A DNA stretch of 13,945 nucleotides from JAUYQE01 sp035289745. Its GTDB lineage: Archaea; Nanobdellota; Nanobdellia; Woesearchaeales; GW2011-AR9. Location of the stretch: positions 1-13,945 of the forward strand of contig DATDWF010000112.1 in the NCBI GenBank assembly GCA_035289745.1. The letters are read 5' to 3'. Of the stretch, positions 5,563 to 13,913 are shown in pieces (the first letter of the stretch is position 1; every line of letters starts with the position of its first letter). The position numbers and the translations under genes were made by a program. Below the pieces are notes generated by a model. That model was not told the DNA's origin and ran no database searches. It saw only the letters and a program-made list of their open reading frames with translations.

Positions 5563-6771
5563 ATGGAATCTCTGGCAGAAAGAGTACGGGAACAGAGTGT
5601 CATGGCGGGATTTATAAGCCGTTTCCAAGACCAGTTTTCTCTGCAAGGGCAAAAAGCTATTCTCCGGGCCGGGATTTCACCCGAGGTTGCCGTTTCCTAT
5701 ACGGGTTTTTCTTCCGATGAGGTTATTCGGCTTGTAGAGGGAGGAATTCCTGCTGATCTTGCTCAAAAATATGCTCTTCCCGGCGTTACCAGTGGGGATA
5801 TCGTTTGTTTTGCAGAAACGGGCCTTTCTCCGGAGACTATCGCTGCCTATAAAGAGCAATCGCTGTGCACTTCCGGCATCATCGAACTGGCGTATTCCGG
5901 AATCCTTCCAGATGATAAGCGCCTTCTTGCGTATGCCCGCGATGGGCGCGTGGGCTCGGCTCATTATCCTAACTTTGTTTTGCGGAACATTCCGTTATCG
6001 TGGTATACGTGGAAAACGTTCCACTATGAACGCGTTCCCCGTGCGGAAAAGCTGATGGCGGCTTTTGTACGGGAGCATCTTTCGCCAACGCTGCAGCAGC
6101 GGCTGAAAGAAAAGTGCAACCTTACTGCGTTTGAACGCTATTCTTGCCGCCTGCTGAAAGAAGTTTCCAGAAATCTGAACCCCAGATACCAGAGCGAAAA
6201 ACCCGTAGCGGTGGTTTTGAGTGGCAAACACGATCCTGATGAAGCCTTTATCGCGGGAACGCTGCAGGCGTATATGGCCATCGCCAACCGCTATAAGCTC
6301 TTTCTTGGCGAGGCAGAAACACGGGAAGAAGCTTTTCATCTTCTTCAGAAATTTGGGTCCCATCACGGAACAACACGCAGCGGAAAGCCGCGAAAGCCAA
6401 TTGAGCTTTTGCTGCTCTCCGGCCATGGGAATAGAGTTGCCCTTAATTTAGGAGCTACTCCCTATGATGACCGCATTACTAAGTCGCAGCTTCTCCGCTA
6501 TCAGAAACATCGGAAGTCTTATCTGAGCGTCTTAGATGGTGAGCAATTCCGCAGCCTGAGGCCGTATGTGCAAGGAACTGTTATCCTCGATTCCTGTGAA
6601 ACGGGGGAAGGCGGAAAAGATGCCGAGAATCTGGCGACGTGCCTTTTTGAAGCGCTGCAGCTCAAAAAAGTCTATGCGCCGATGCACGAATTTCAGTTTC
6701 TCGTTATTGATGACAAGCTTGAACCTCATTTTAATTGCGGCAAGGCGAGAACGCTCGTCTTAGAACGGTGA
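5563..6771 (+). CDS. Caspase-like (clan CD) peptidase domain protein with N-terminal helical repeats
   Basis: The C-terminal domain has the clan CD arrangement. A hydrophobic strand ends in the catalytic His (ELLLLSGHGN, H288). A second hydrophobic strand ends in Asp-Ser-Cys (TVILDSCETGEGG, C345), 57 residues later. An earlier strand (PVAVVLSGKHDPDEAF, about 214-229) and the helix EEAFHLLQKFG (255-265) fit the start of a caspase-like fold. Residues 34-128 hold about seven 12-14-residue helical units (AGISPEVAVSY, TGLSPETIAAY, SGILPDDKRLL), probably a binding surface. There is no signal peptide or membrane segment, so it is likely cytoplasmic. I chose ATG 5563 because AGGGGGAG lies 7 bases before it; the longer TTG-initiated frame from 5527 would start too close to the TATA element. 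Substrate and partner are unknown. CHAT-like or legumain/separase-like relatives are alternatives within the same clan. Confidence 0.75.
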   Translation: MESLAERVREQSVMAGFISRFQDQFSLQGQKAILRAGISPEVAVSYTGFSSDEVIRLVEGGIPADLAQKYALPGVTSGDIVCFAETGLSPETIAAYKEQSLCTSGIIELAYSGILPDDKRLLAYARDGRVGSAHYPNFVLRNIPLSWYTWKTFHYERVPRAEKLMAAFVREHLSPTLQQRLKEKCNLTAFERYSCRLLKEVSRNLNPRYQSEKPVAVVLSGKHDPDEAFIAGTLQAYMAIANRYKLFLGEAETREEAFHLLQKFGSHHGTTRSGKPRKPIELLLLSGHGNRVALNLGATPYDDRITKSQLLRYQKHRKSYLSVLDGEQFRSLRPYVQGTVILDSCETGEGGKDAENLATCLFEALQLKKVYAPMHEFQFLVIDDKLEPHFNCGKARTLVLER

Positions 6772-6828
6772 TGTTTGCCTGTTCTCCAGTCCCATCATTC
6801 TTTTCTGCTTTGGTTTCCTCATCATCCC

Positions 6829-7521
6829 CTACAGCCGTATCCACTTCCTTCTTTTGCGGAACAGCTGTGGGTTCTTCTGCACAAATCTCCGCAGGAGATG
6901 CCGGAAGAGGAAAGAGCGCGGCTCGTGCTTGAGGGAAAAATAGCCGACAATAGCAATAACCGCTGCGCCCAGCACATCCACAATAAGGTCCCACATGGTA
7001 TCAACCAACCCGGATTTCTGCATGTGTAATCCGAAAAAGCTGTCCATGGCAAACTCAAATATTTCCCACGCCACGCCCAGCGCCAGCGAAAAAGCAAAAG
7101 AGAAGAGTGCGATAAATCCGGGCGTCATGAAGAGATTGATCCGCCGCTCTTTGTTCAGCACATACACCAGAATAAAGCCGAGCATCCCCAGCAAGGCTGC
7201 TGAAGTCGTATGCAGCACAATATCCCACCACCAGAACTTGGTGTAGTATGCATGGATCTCACCGAGAAAAAGGGACGCAAAGAGCAGGACGACGGTCAGG
7301 ACTTCAAACTCTACCGGTAGGAAGACGTTGTAGCTTCTTCGCAAGAGCGCCGGCAGGAGCGTTAACAGCAAGATGCCCAGAGAGAGGAAAGCAGACAGCC
7401 ATTCCTGGCGGAGCAGAAAAAAGATGCTCATGAATACCAGAACCAGCTGTAGGAAGTACGAGATAAGCAACTGCACGCGGTCGGCAGTGGCGAGGTCTTT
7501 ATTTTGGATTAAAAAGGGCAT
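6829..7521 (-). CDS. YjdF/DUF2238-like integral membrane protein
   Basis: The 230-aa protein has about six hydrophobic segments (roughly 17-37, 41-60, 70-87, 103-122, 133-152 and 178-196) and a strongly basic C-terminus (RKRRKWIRL). The conserved polar motifs are WWWDIVLH (97-104), AWEIFEF (151-157) and MQKSGLVDTMWDLIVD (167-182), which match the YjdF/DUF2238 family as I know it. The biochemical role of that family is not established. Buried Asp, His and Glu residues suggest a membrane-embedded site, but that is inference. It is convergent with the caspase-like gene (57-base gap) and divergent from the MBL gene, sharing a TATA-like element. The ATG is about 26 bases from that element, so a leaderless transcript is likely. 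Confidence 0.8.
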   Translation of the reverse strand: MPFLIQNKDLATADRVQLLISYFLQLVLVFMSIFFLLRQEWLSAFLSLGILLLTLLPALLRRSYNVFLPVEFEVLTVVLLFASLFLGEIHAYYTKFWWWDIVLHTTSAALLGMLGFILVYVLNKERRINLFMTPGFIALFSFAFSLALGVAWEIFEFAMDSFFGLHMQKSGLVDTMWDLIVDVLGAAVIAIVGYFSLKHEPRSFLFRHLLRRFVQKNPQLFRKRRKWIRL

Positions 7522-7542
7522 ACCGTGAAAGAGGGAAGGAAG

Positions 7543-7552
7543 GTTAATAAAG
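7543..7552. promoter_or_regulatory. Shared TATA-like element between the DUF2238 and MBL genes
   Basis: gttaataaag lies about 27 bases from the minus-strand ATG (7521) and about 30 bases from the plus-strand ATG (7578). Both transcripts would start at or within a few bases of the start codon. It is the only suitable element in the 56-base gap. Confidence 0.4.
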
Positions 7553-7577
7553 ATTTTGGGGGGGCTCTCAAAAGGAA

Positions 7578-8162
7578 ATGGAAATCATCACCCTCTACGG
7601 CGGCTATGATAGCAATTTTACGTACATCCTGTTCGAAAACAGAAAAGCAGTTCTTATCGATTCCGCACTGCCCGCTGCAGAAATATTTTCGGAAGCCAGA
7701 AAGCAAAACGCGGTCCTTGAAGCCGTGTTCATTCTCCACAGCCATTTTGACCATATTGTTGAACTGGAGGCATATCGGGAAGCAAAGATTTCTTTGTATG
7801 CGCACGATAGCGCTCCTTTTCCGGTTGACAAAAAACTGCGAGATGGCGAGCAGCTGACGGTTGCCGGCATGCGGTTTACGGTGCTCCATACTCCCGGCCA
7901 TCGCTTTGATGCCATTTGTTTACGAGTGGAAAACTGCTTATTTACTTCTGATACCCTTTTTGTGCACGGCTGTGGCCGTACCGATTTGCCGGGAAGCGAT
8001 CCACAGCAGCTTTTAGCAAGCTTTCAGAAACTGTGGCAATTGCCCGATGATACAATTATTTATCCGGGGCATGATTATGGGCCGACGAAAACGTCGACGA
8101 TTCAAGAAGAAAAGAAGTTTTTCCTAGACGAGCGTTTCTTTAAAATCAAAGCGAACCTTTAA
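7578..8162 (+). CDS. Metallo-beta-lactamase fold hydrolase, glyoxalase II-like
   Basis: The 194-aa protein has all expected metal ligands of the binuclear fold: HSHFDH (H54, H56, D58, H59), H108 in HTPGH, D125 in SDTLF and H165 in YPGHDYGP. The segment GCGRTDLPGSD (131-141) and YPGHDY are typical of the glyoxalase II/ETHE1-like branch, which cleaves thioesters such as hydroxyacyl-glutathione or oxidises persulfides. The C-terminal glutathione-binding region of true glyoxalase II is missing (the protein stops about 30 residues after H165), so the thiol substrate cannot be named. ATG 7578 has only a weak, close AAAAGGAA before it, and a near-leaderless transcript is more likely. The gene ends 36 bases before the DEAD-box helicase, and both may be transcribed together. 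Confidence 0.88.
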   Translation: MEIITLYGGYDSNFTYILFENRKAVLIDSALPAAEIFSEARKQNAVLEAVFILHSHFDHIVELEAYREAKISLYAHDSAPFPVDKKLRDGEQLTVAGMRFTVLHTPGHRFDAICLRVENCLFTSDTLFVHGCGRTDLPGSDPQQLLASFQKLWQLPDDTIIYPGHDYGPTKTSTIQEEKKFFLDERFFKIKANL

Positions 8163-8198
8163 AAAGCCCCCCTAGTTGTTCTTATAAAACAGTAAACA

Positions 8199-9383
8199 AT
8201 GGCACCAATTACCCTTATTCCCGAACTCGAGAAAGCGTTCAAAGACCTCGGTTTTTCTGCGTTCACAGAAATCCAGGAGAAAACCATCCCTTTGATCCAG
8301 CAGGGGCAGGATGTTATCGGCCAGTCCTATACCGGCTCGGGAAAAACGATTGCTTTTGGCTTTCCGACGCTCGAAAAAGTAAAGCGTGGAAACGGCTTGC
8401 AGCTGCTGATTATCGTTCCGACCCGAGAGCTGTGCCTGCAGGTGATGAATGAGTTTTACAAATTCTCCAAGTACAAGCCCGTGAACATCGTTGATGTGTA
8501 TGGGGGCGTTTCCATCAATCCCCAGATTGACCGGCTACGGCGTGCCGATGTCGTCGTCAGCACGCCCGGGCGGCTGTTGGATCACCTGCATAGGGGGACG
8601 ATCGACCCCTCAAAAATAAAAATGCTGGTTTTAGACGAAGCCGATAAGATGTTTGAGATGGGCTTTATCGATGATGTGAAAGAGATTATCTCCCGGCTTC
8701 CCCGCGAACGGCAGACCTTATTGTTTTCAGCAACCATTTCGCAGGAGGTGCTTACCCTGGCCCATCGCTACATGCGCAATCCAATGAAAGTGAAATTGCA
8801 GCTCTACGTCGATAAGAGCCAGCTGCTGCAACAGTATTACGAAGTCGAATCCCGTGACAAGTTTTCACTCCTCGTGCATCTCTTAAAGCAGGAGACGGCC
8901 GGCTTGTGCATCATTTTCTGTGCCACGCGGAGAATGGTCGACGTCCTGGGCCGCAATCTGGGAAAGCAGCGGCTGAAAGCCCAGGCACTGCATGGCGGCT
9001 TGTCGCAGACCCGCCGACAGCGGGTCATTGAAGATTTCCATGCGCACAAGTTGGATGTGCTCATTGCCAGCGATGTGGCAGCCAGAGGATTGGACATCAA
9101 AGACGTCAATCTCATAGTAAATTACGACATCCCGAAAAACGCTAAAGATTATGTGCATCGCATTGGCCGGACGGCCCGAGCAGGAAGTTCCGGAAAAGTG
9201 ATCTCCCTGCTTGCTCCCATGGACCATGAAAATTTCCGCCGAGTGTTAGAAGACCGCTCTTTAGACATCCGTGCCGTGCCCTTGCCGGCTTTTGAGCGGA
9301 TAGTCTTGCAGAAATCCGAGCCGCAGAGGCGGGAACTACCGCAGCGGGGAAGGTTTCAGGGCGGGAGGGGGAGAAGGTGGTAG
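8199..9383 (+). CDS. DEAD-box ATP-dependent RNA helicase
   Basis: This protein remodels RNA or RNP structures using ATP. All core motifs are present in the 394-aa product: Q motif ending TEIQ (23-26), motif I SYTGSGKT (43-50), PTREL (74-78), GG (102-103), TPGR (122-125), DEAD (146-149), SAT (177-179), CIIFCAT (247-253), ARGLDI (305-310) and HRIGRTARAG (330-339). After the two RecA-like domains comes a short basic tail with RG/GR pairs (QRGRFQGGRGRRW) that probably binds RNA. It resembles the DeaD/RhlE-type single-core helicases of archaea; an exact orthologue cannot be named. Two TATA-like sequences lie upstream: ctttaaaaag (about 8158-8167, predicting a 12-base leader) and cttataaaac (8181-8190, too close). 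Read-through from the MBL gene is also possible. Confidence 0.95.
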   Translation: MAPITLIPELEKAFKDLGFSAFTEIQEKTIPLIQQGQDVIGQSYTGSGKTIAFGFPTLEKVKRGNGLQLLIIVPTRELCLQVMNEFYKFSKYKPVNIVDVYGGVSINPQIDRLRRADVVVSTPGRLLDHLHRGTIDPSKIKMLVLDEADKMFEMGFIDDVKEIISRLPRERQTLLFSATISQEVLTLAHRYMRNPMKVKLQLYVDKSQLLQQYYEVESRDKFSLLVHLLKQETAGLCIIFCATRRMVDVLGRNLGKQRLKAQALHGGLSQTRRQRVIEDFHAHKLDVLIASDVAARGLDIKDVNLIVNYDIPKNAKDYVHRIGRTARAGSSGKVISLLAPMDHENFRRVLEDRSLDIRAVPLPAFERIVLQKSEPQRRELPQRGRFQGGRGRRW

Positions 9384-9426
9384 GGCCTGCTTGGCTATAG
9401 CAAGAAAGTTGTCGGGTGCTAATCTA

Positions 9427-9446
9427 ATCTTTTGTAAATATTTTTT
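9427..9446 (+). terminator. T-rich terminator after the DEAD-box gene
   Basis: The stretch ttttgtaaatattttttc contains runs of four and six T about 45-65 bases after the helicase stop codon, typical of archaeal intrinsic termination. No strong hairpin is needed or seen. The remainder of 9384-9497 shows nothing I can identify. Confidence 0.45.
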
Positions 9447-9497
9447 CGATGACCAATGACAGTAACTTTAACTCTATAGTAGTCACTTCTAGAAAAA

Positions 9498-9541
9498 TTT
9501 ATAAATAAACGTCCCCGAAACCATACAGAGAAAACCGGTGA
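9498..9541 (+). promoter_or_regulatory. TATA box and ribosome binding site of the endonuclease V-like gene
   Basis: tttataaataa (9498-9508) predicts initiation near 9529 and a leader of about 16 bases. GGTGA at 9537-9541, three bases before ATG 9545, is a possible but closely spaced ribosome binding site. Confidence 0.5.
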
Positions 9542-9544
9542 CCT

Positions 9545-10216
9545 ATGAACCTTATCGAACTCAAAAGAGAGCAAGTGAAATTAGCGCCAAAAGTGGTGCT
9601 GAAAGACAGCTTTACGGTGATAAGAACTATCGGCGGTGCGGCCTGTGCAGCCATCGGCCAGAAATTGCTGGCGACAGTCGTGGTCTGCGAATATCCGTCG
9701 TTAAAACTTCTTGAAAAAAAGACTGCCCTCCTGGCGAATCCTTTGCCCTACCGCCCAGGTTTCGAGGCATATCGGGAAATGCCGGCTATCATCGAAGCCT
9801 ATAACCGGCTGGAGCTGGAGCCGGACGTGCTGCTGGCCAAAGGCACGGGCATCCTGCATCCGCTCCGTCTGGGAATAGCATCGCATCTAGGCCTGGCGTT
9901 GAATGTGCCAACAATTGGCATTAGCGAGACCTTGCCCCTTGGCACCGTTGCAGATGGAAAAGTTGTTGTTCAGGAGAAAACGCTGGGCTATGTCATCAAG
10001 ACCAAAGAGCATGCGAATCCGCTCTATGCTTCCCCGGGCCATCTCGTTTCGCTGAGTTCCATGCAGCAGATCATTCCTACCACCATCATTCCGCCCCATA
10101 AATTACCCGAGCCGTTGCATCTGGCTTTAAGAATAGCCCGGAAGAAAGCGCAGAAATTGCGGGTGGTAGGAACAGAAACAGTGGAAACACGGGCCAGGTG
10201 CCTGAACATTCTCTGA
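9545..10216 (+). CDS. Endonuclease V-like protein, probably catalytically inactive
   Basis: The 223-aa length and conserved blocks match endonuclease V (Nfi), which cleaves DNA or RNA near deaminated adenine (inosine): VCEYPSLKLLEKK (48-60), PYRPGFEAYREMP (68-80), GILHPLRLGIASHLGL (102-117), VPTIGISETL (121-130) and SPGHLVSL (163-170). Three of the four metal-site residues are changed. The first Asp of the usual G-V-D motif is A33 in IGGAAC. The Asp of the usual DGhG motif is K99 in LAKGTG. The C-terminal His/Asp after the LPEP motif is L195. Only the glutamate of YREMP (E78) remains. The fold and possibly inosine recognition may be kept while cleavage is lost. The frame is intact, so it is not a broken gene. 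It lies between the DEAD-box gene and smc, with its own promoter. Confidence 0.85.
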   Translation: MNLIELKREQVKLAPKVVLKDSFTVIRTIGGAACAAIGQKLLATVVVCEYPSLKLLEKKTALLANPLPYRPGFEAYREMPAIIEAYNRLELEPDVLLAKGTGILHPLRLGIASHLGLALNVPTIGISETLPLGTVADGKVVVQEKTLGYVIKTKEHANPLYASPGHLVSLSSMQQIIPTTIIPPHKLPEPLHLALRIARKKAQKLRVVGTETVETRARCLNIL

Positions 10217-10276
10217 AATAGCGTTTTCCTCCATCTCGTTACTCCTTTTAAATAGTCTCTCCCTTTCAACAGCAAC

Positions 10277-10285
10277 CTTTATATA
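10277..10285 (+). promoter_or_regulatory. Likely TATA box of smc
   Basis: ctttatata predicts initiation near 10309 and a leader of about 29 bases before ATG 10338. A second A/T-rich element, aaaaataaaacc (about 10287-10298), could serve instead, giving an 18-base leader. No clear Shine-Dalgarno precedes the ATG. A pyrimidine-rich tract at 10243-10269 may end endonuclease V transcription. Confidence 0.45.
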
Positions 10286-10337
10286 CAAAAAATAAAACCT
10301 TTCACCCTGAAAAATAGGCGTCTTTTGGCGTATCCCC

Positions 10338-13300
10338 ATGACCCGCATTACCCGCATTTCCCTGCACGGCTTTAAGAGCTTTGCTCATAAAACGCAGGTA
10401 CCTTTTGATACGAAGTATAATTGCGTTCTCGGGCCGAATGGAAGTGGCAAGTCGAATATCGGCGACGCCCTCTGTTTCGTTCTTGGCAGGCTTTCGGCAA
10501 AATCCCTGCGGGCTGAAAAGACCTCCCATCTCATCTTTAACGGTGCTAAAAGCAAGAAGCCCTCTTCTGCCGCTACGGTTGAAATCGCTTTTGACAATAC
10601 CCAGAAAATCTTTCCTGAAGATGCCAAAGAAGTAGTCATCAGCCGGACCGTTACGACCAAAGGCACGAGCGTCTACCGGGTAAACGGCAAAAAGCGCAGC
10701 AGAACGGAAGTGCTTGATCTCCTGGCCATTGCCAAGATCAATCCGGACGGCTACAACATTATCCTCCAAGGAGACATCATGCGCTTTGTCGATATGCCGA
10801 CCGTAGAGCGGCGGAAAATCATGGAAGAGATCAGCGACGTTTCCGTGTATGAAGAAAAGAAAGAAAAAGCCCTTCGGGAGATGGAGCATGTCGATGAAAA
10901 ACTGCAAAATGCCTCCGTCATTCTGAAAGAACGGCGCACCTATCTGAAAGAGCTGGAAAAAGACCGCAATCAGGCGCTGCAATTCAAAGAAGCCAAAGCC
11001 AATATCGATGCCTGCAAAGCAACGATTATCCACCTGCAGCAGCAGGAAAAAGAAGCAGATAGGGAAAAGCTGGAAAAAGAGATGGGTGGCCGGCAGGCTG
11101 CCATCGGGGGCTTTGAGAAAGAAAGCACGGCACTGAAAGAAAAAATCATGAAAGCTAAAGAAGCGGTCTCTCAATTAAACAAAGAGATCGAGCAGAAAGG
11201 AGAAAAAGAGCAGCTGCGCGTGCACCGGGAAGTGGAAGAGCTCAAAGTGCGCATGGCACAGGATAAGACGCGGGTATCATCTTTAAAAGACGAGCTCAAT
11301 AAGATCGAGCAGCGGAAAGACCAGCTGCAAAAAGAATTGCAGGACCTGCAGGAAAAAGCGAGCTCGCTCAGTGGCAAAGAAAAAGACTTATTGCGTGAAA
11401 AACAGCAGAAAGAGCGGGAAGCAGCAGAGCTGGAAAAGCATCTTGTCCAGTTCCGGAAAAAGCATAACCTGGAATCGTCGCAGCAGCTGGAAAAATCCAT
11501 TGACGAGAAAGAAATCCGCCTGGATGCTTTGCAGGAATCAGTCCAAAAAATCCGGCAGCAGCAGCAGGAATTATTGCGGGAAAAAGACAAGCTGGAATAC
11601 CAATTGCAGACGCTCGACGAGCGCTTGCAGAAAGTAAAAATTATCGAGAAAGAGCAGCAGGAGCAGCTTAAAGCCTTGCAGCAGCTCAAGAAAGATTTAA
11701 CGCAGGCGACGCTCCGGCTAAACAGCTGCCTGGAGCAGGACAGCAGCTTTGCAGCGCAAATGGCGCATGCTAAAACAAAGCTGCAGGGACTGCAGGAACA
11801 GCAAGCTGCCATCGAAGCAAAATTACGTTCTGTGGACGCCGATATGCACGCCAATCCGGCTGTCAAGCGTTTGCTGGAACAAAAAAAGAGATTTCCCGGC
11901 ATCGAAGGCACCATTGCGCAGCTGGGCAGGGTGGATAAAAAATATGCCCGGGCCGTCGAGACCGCTGCGGGAGGAAAGATGCAGCATCTTGTTGTCGATA
12001 CGGACAAGACGGCTGCACAATGCATCGAATTTTTGAAAAAAGAGAAGCTGGGCGTCGTTTCGTTTATCCCACTGAACAAAATAAAGTATGTGGACATTAC
12101 TGCGGATGATAAAGCGCTCCTGAAGCAGTCCGGCGTGCATGATTTTGCGTTGCATCTGGTCACTTTTCCTGTGTCATACAAGAAAGCCTTTGCGCATGTA
12201 TTTGGCAATACGCTGGTTGTTGATGACGTCGAAGCGGCCAGAAAGATGGGTGTCGGCAGAATCCGCATGAGCACGCTGGAAGGGGATAGTGTCATGGAAA
12301 GCGGCGTGATGCGCGGCGGCTTCTTACAGCGCTCCGGCGGCGGGTTTAAAGAGAGAGATTCTGAGGAATTGCTGGAACGGCTGGAGCATGAAAGTGGTCA
12401 GCTGCAATCAGTCATAGACAGTGTGCGCACGAAACGAGAAGCGAATGAGCAGGAAATTGCGGCTTTGCGGAATAAGCGTTCAGAACTGGAAGCAGAGATG
12501 GTCAAATTTGAAAAGCTCCTGCATCTGGAAACGGGCGATCTGGAAGCTACGGAACAGTCCCGGGGAGCGGCGCAGCAGCGGCTGAAAGAGGTGGAAAAGC
12601 TGCTCGGCGAGATGCAGAAGGATCTAAGCCAGCAGAATGGTGAGCTGCTGCAGCTGAAAGAGGACAAGCAGCAGCTTCGCCTGAAAGTGACGGAGTTGCG
12701 TGATCCGCGCTTATTGGCGCAATTGCGCGCGTTTGAAGAATCAAAACAGCAGTGCCGGGAAGCGCTGCTGCGCATCGAGGCTGAGATGAAAAATGCGCAG
12801 GTGCATGGCGAGCAGCTGGTTGCACCAGAGCAGGAAAAAGTAGTAGGCATCCTGAAGCAGCATGATAAAGAAGAGTTGCAGTTCCGGAAAGAGGTTGAGC
12901 AGTTGACGGCTTCTCTTGCGAAACAGGAAAAATTGTTGGCAGAGAAAGAGAAAGCCAGCACGCAGTTCTATGCGCAGTATCGGGAGCTGTTCACGAAACG
13001 GGAAAAGCTGTCGCAGGAGATCAGCTCTTTTGAAAATAAGGTGGAACAGCTGCGGGAAAAAGTCCGCACGCAGGAAAAAGAGCTCAATCTGGTTTCCCTG
13101 AAAAATGCCGAAGTAAAGGCGAGGCTGGCCGGGCTGGGCGAAGAGCTGAAGCGGCATGTGGGCGTGAAGCTCATGCCCGAAAAGAATGTCGAGAAGCTGC
13201 AGAAAGATCTCGGCCGGTTTGAGATCGTGCTCAGCCAGATGTCTGCAGTGAACCTAAAAGCGCTGGAGATTTATGAGCAGATCGAGACAGAATTCAATGC

Positions 13301-13826
13301 GTTAGTCAAGAAGAAAGATGATTTGGAAAAAGAAAAGACCGATGTGCTGGCGCTGATGAACGAAATTGAGTCCAAGAAGACCGAGCATTTCCTGAAGACG
13401 TTCAACCAGGCAAATGAAAACTTCCAGCGGATCTTCAGCAGCCTGTTTACCAAAGGGAAAGCCTATCTGCAGCTGGAGAATCCGAAAGATATCTTTGCTG
13501 ATGGCTTAAGCATAAAAGTCCGGCTTACGGGCAACCGTTTCCTTGACATTAAATCTCTTTCCGGCGGCGAGAAGACGTTAACAGCGTTAGCTTTTATCTT
13601 CGCTATCCAAGAATACCAGCCGGCGTCGTTTTATGTGCTAGATGAGATTGATGCGGCATTAGACAAGCATAACTCGGAGAAGTTGGCGAAGCTGATCCGG
13701 AATTATGCAGAGCGGGCGCAGTACATCCTGATTTCTCATAACGATGCGCTGATCTCTGAAGCAGATACGCTGTTCGGCGTGAGTATGCAGGACGGCGTGA
13801 GCAAAGTGACGAGCTTAAAAGTGTGA
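10338..13826 (+). CDS. smc: Chromosome segregation protein SMC
   Basis: SMC is the ATPase core of condensin-like complexes that fold and separate chromosomes. It acts as a dimer that in archaea and bacteria normally works with ScpA and ScpB. The 1162-aa protein is of normal length and complete. The N-terminal head has Walker A GPNGSGKS (32-39) and the expected ITRISLHGFKSF start. A long Glu/Lys/Gln-rich coiled coil runs to about 500. The hinge lies at about 505-670, including KRFPGIEGTIAQLG and the glycine-rich VMRGGFLQRSGGG at its end. The second coiled coil extends to about 1010. The C-terminal head carries the signature LSGGEKTLTALAF (1074-1086), Walker B with LDEIDAALD (1101-1109) and the downstream ISHNDALI segment with the H-loop histidine. 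No scpA or scpB is visible in the 119 bases downstream. Confidence 0.97.
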   Translation: MTRITRISLHGFKSFAHKTQVPFDTKYNCVLGPNGSGKSNIGDALCFVLGRLSAKSLRAEKTSHLIFNGAKSKKPSSAATVEIAFDNTQKIFPEDAKEVVISRTVTTKGTSVYRVNGKKRSRTEVLDLLAIAKINPDGYNIILQGDIMRFVDMPTVERRKIMEEISDVSVYEEKKEKALREMEHVDEKLQNASVILKERRTYLKELEKDRNQALQFKEAKANIDACKATIIHLQQQEKEADREKLEKEMGGRQAAIGGFEKESTALKEKIMKAKEAVSQLNKEIEQKGEKEQLRVHREVEELKVRMAQDKTRVSSLKDELNKIEQRKDQLQKELQDLQEKASSLSGKEKDLLREKQQKEREAAELEKHLVQFRKKHNLESSQQLEKSIDEKEIRLDALQESVQKIRQQQQELLREKDKLEYQLQTLDERLQKVKIIEKEQQEQLKALQQLKKDLTQATLRLNSCLEQDSSFAAQMAHAKTKLQGLQEQQAAIEAKLRSVDADMHANPAVKRLLEQKKRFPGIEGTIAQLGRVDKKYARAVETAAGGKMQHLVVDTDKTAAQCIEFLKKEKLGVVSFIPLNKIKYVDITADDKALLKQSGVHDFALHLVTFPVSYKKAFAHVFGNTLVVDDVEAARKMGVGRIRMSTLEGDSVMESGVMRGGFLQRSGGGFKERDSEELLERLEHESGQLQSVIDSVRTKREANEQEIAALRNKRSELEAEMVKFEKLLHLETGDLEATEQSRGAAQQRLKEVEKLLGEMQKDLSQQNGELLQLKEDKQQLRLKVTELRDPRLLAQLRAFEESKQQCREALLRIEAEMKNAQVHGEQLVAPEQEKVVGILKQHDKEELQFRKEVEQLTASLAKQEKLLAEKEKASTQFYAQYRELFTKREKLSQEISSFENKVEQLREKVRTQEKELNLVSLKNAEVKARLAGLGEELKRHVGVKLMPEKNVEKLQKDLGRFEIVLSQMSAVNLKALEIYEQIETEFNALVKKKDDLEKEKTDVLALMNEIESKKTEHFLKTFNQANENFQRIFSSLFTKGKAYLQLENPKDIFADGLSIKVRLTGNRFLDIKSLSGGEKTLTALAFIFAIQEYQPASFYVLDEIDAALDKHNSEKLAKLIRNYAERAQYILISHNDALISEADTLFGVSMQDGVSKVTSLKV

Positions 13827-13858
13827 GTTCTGGGGTTGAGCTTAATGGTGTTATGTCC

Positions 13859-13893
13859 TCTGGGCTTTAAGTGAGCCAGACTAGAGTTAGTCT
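13859..13893. repeat. Two small hairpins after smc
   Basis: The first pairs ctgggct (13859-13865 region) with agccag (13875-13880), allowing a one-base bulge. The second is AGACTA (13878-13883) with TAGTCT (13888-13893) and a GAGT loop. They may mark the 3' end of smc, but no T run follows on the plus strand. The two overlap slightly, so they could be alternative structures. Confidence 0.3.
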
Positions 13894-13913
13894 ATCAAAT
13901 AACTGGTGAACGT

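Noticed and set aside
10302..11174. 290-codon minus-strand frame opposite the start of smc
   Set aside because: It is very rich in Phe, as expected from antisense reading of AAA/GAA-rich smc codons. It also crosses the smc promoter and Walker A region.
11171..12295. 374-codon minus-strand open frame opposite smc
   Set aside because: It lies antisense to the smc coiled coil and hinge, is very rich in Ser and Cys as expected from reverse reading of Glu/Gln/Lys codons, and has no recognisable domain.
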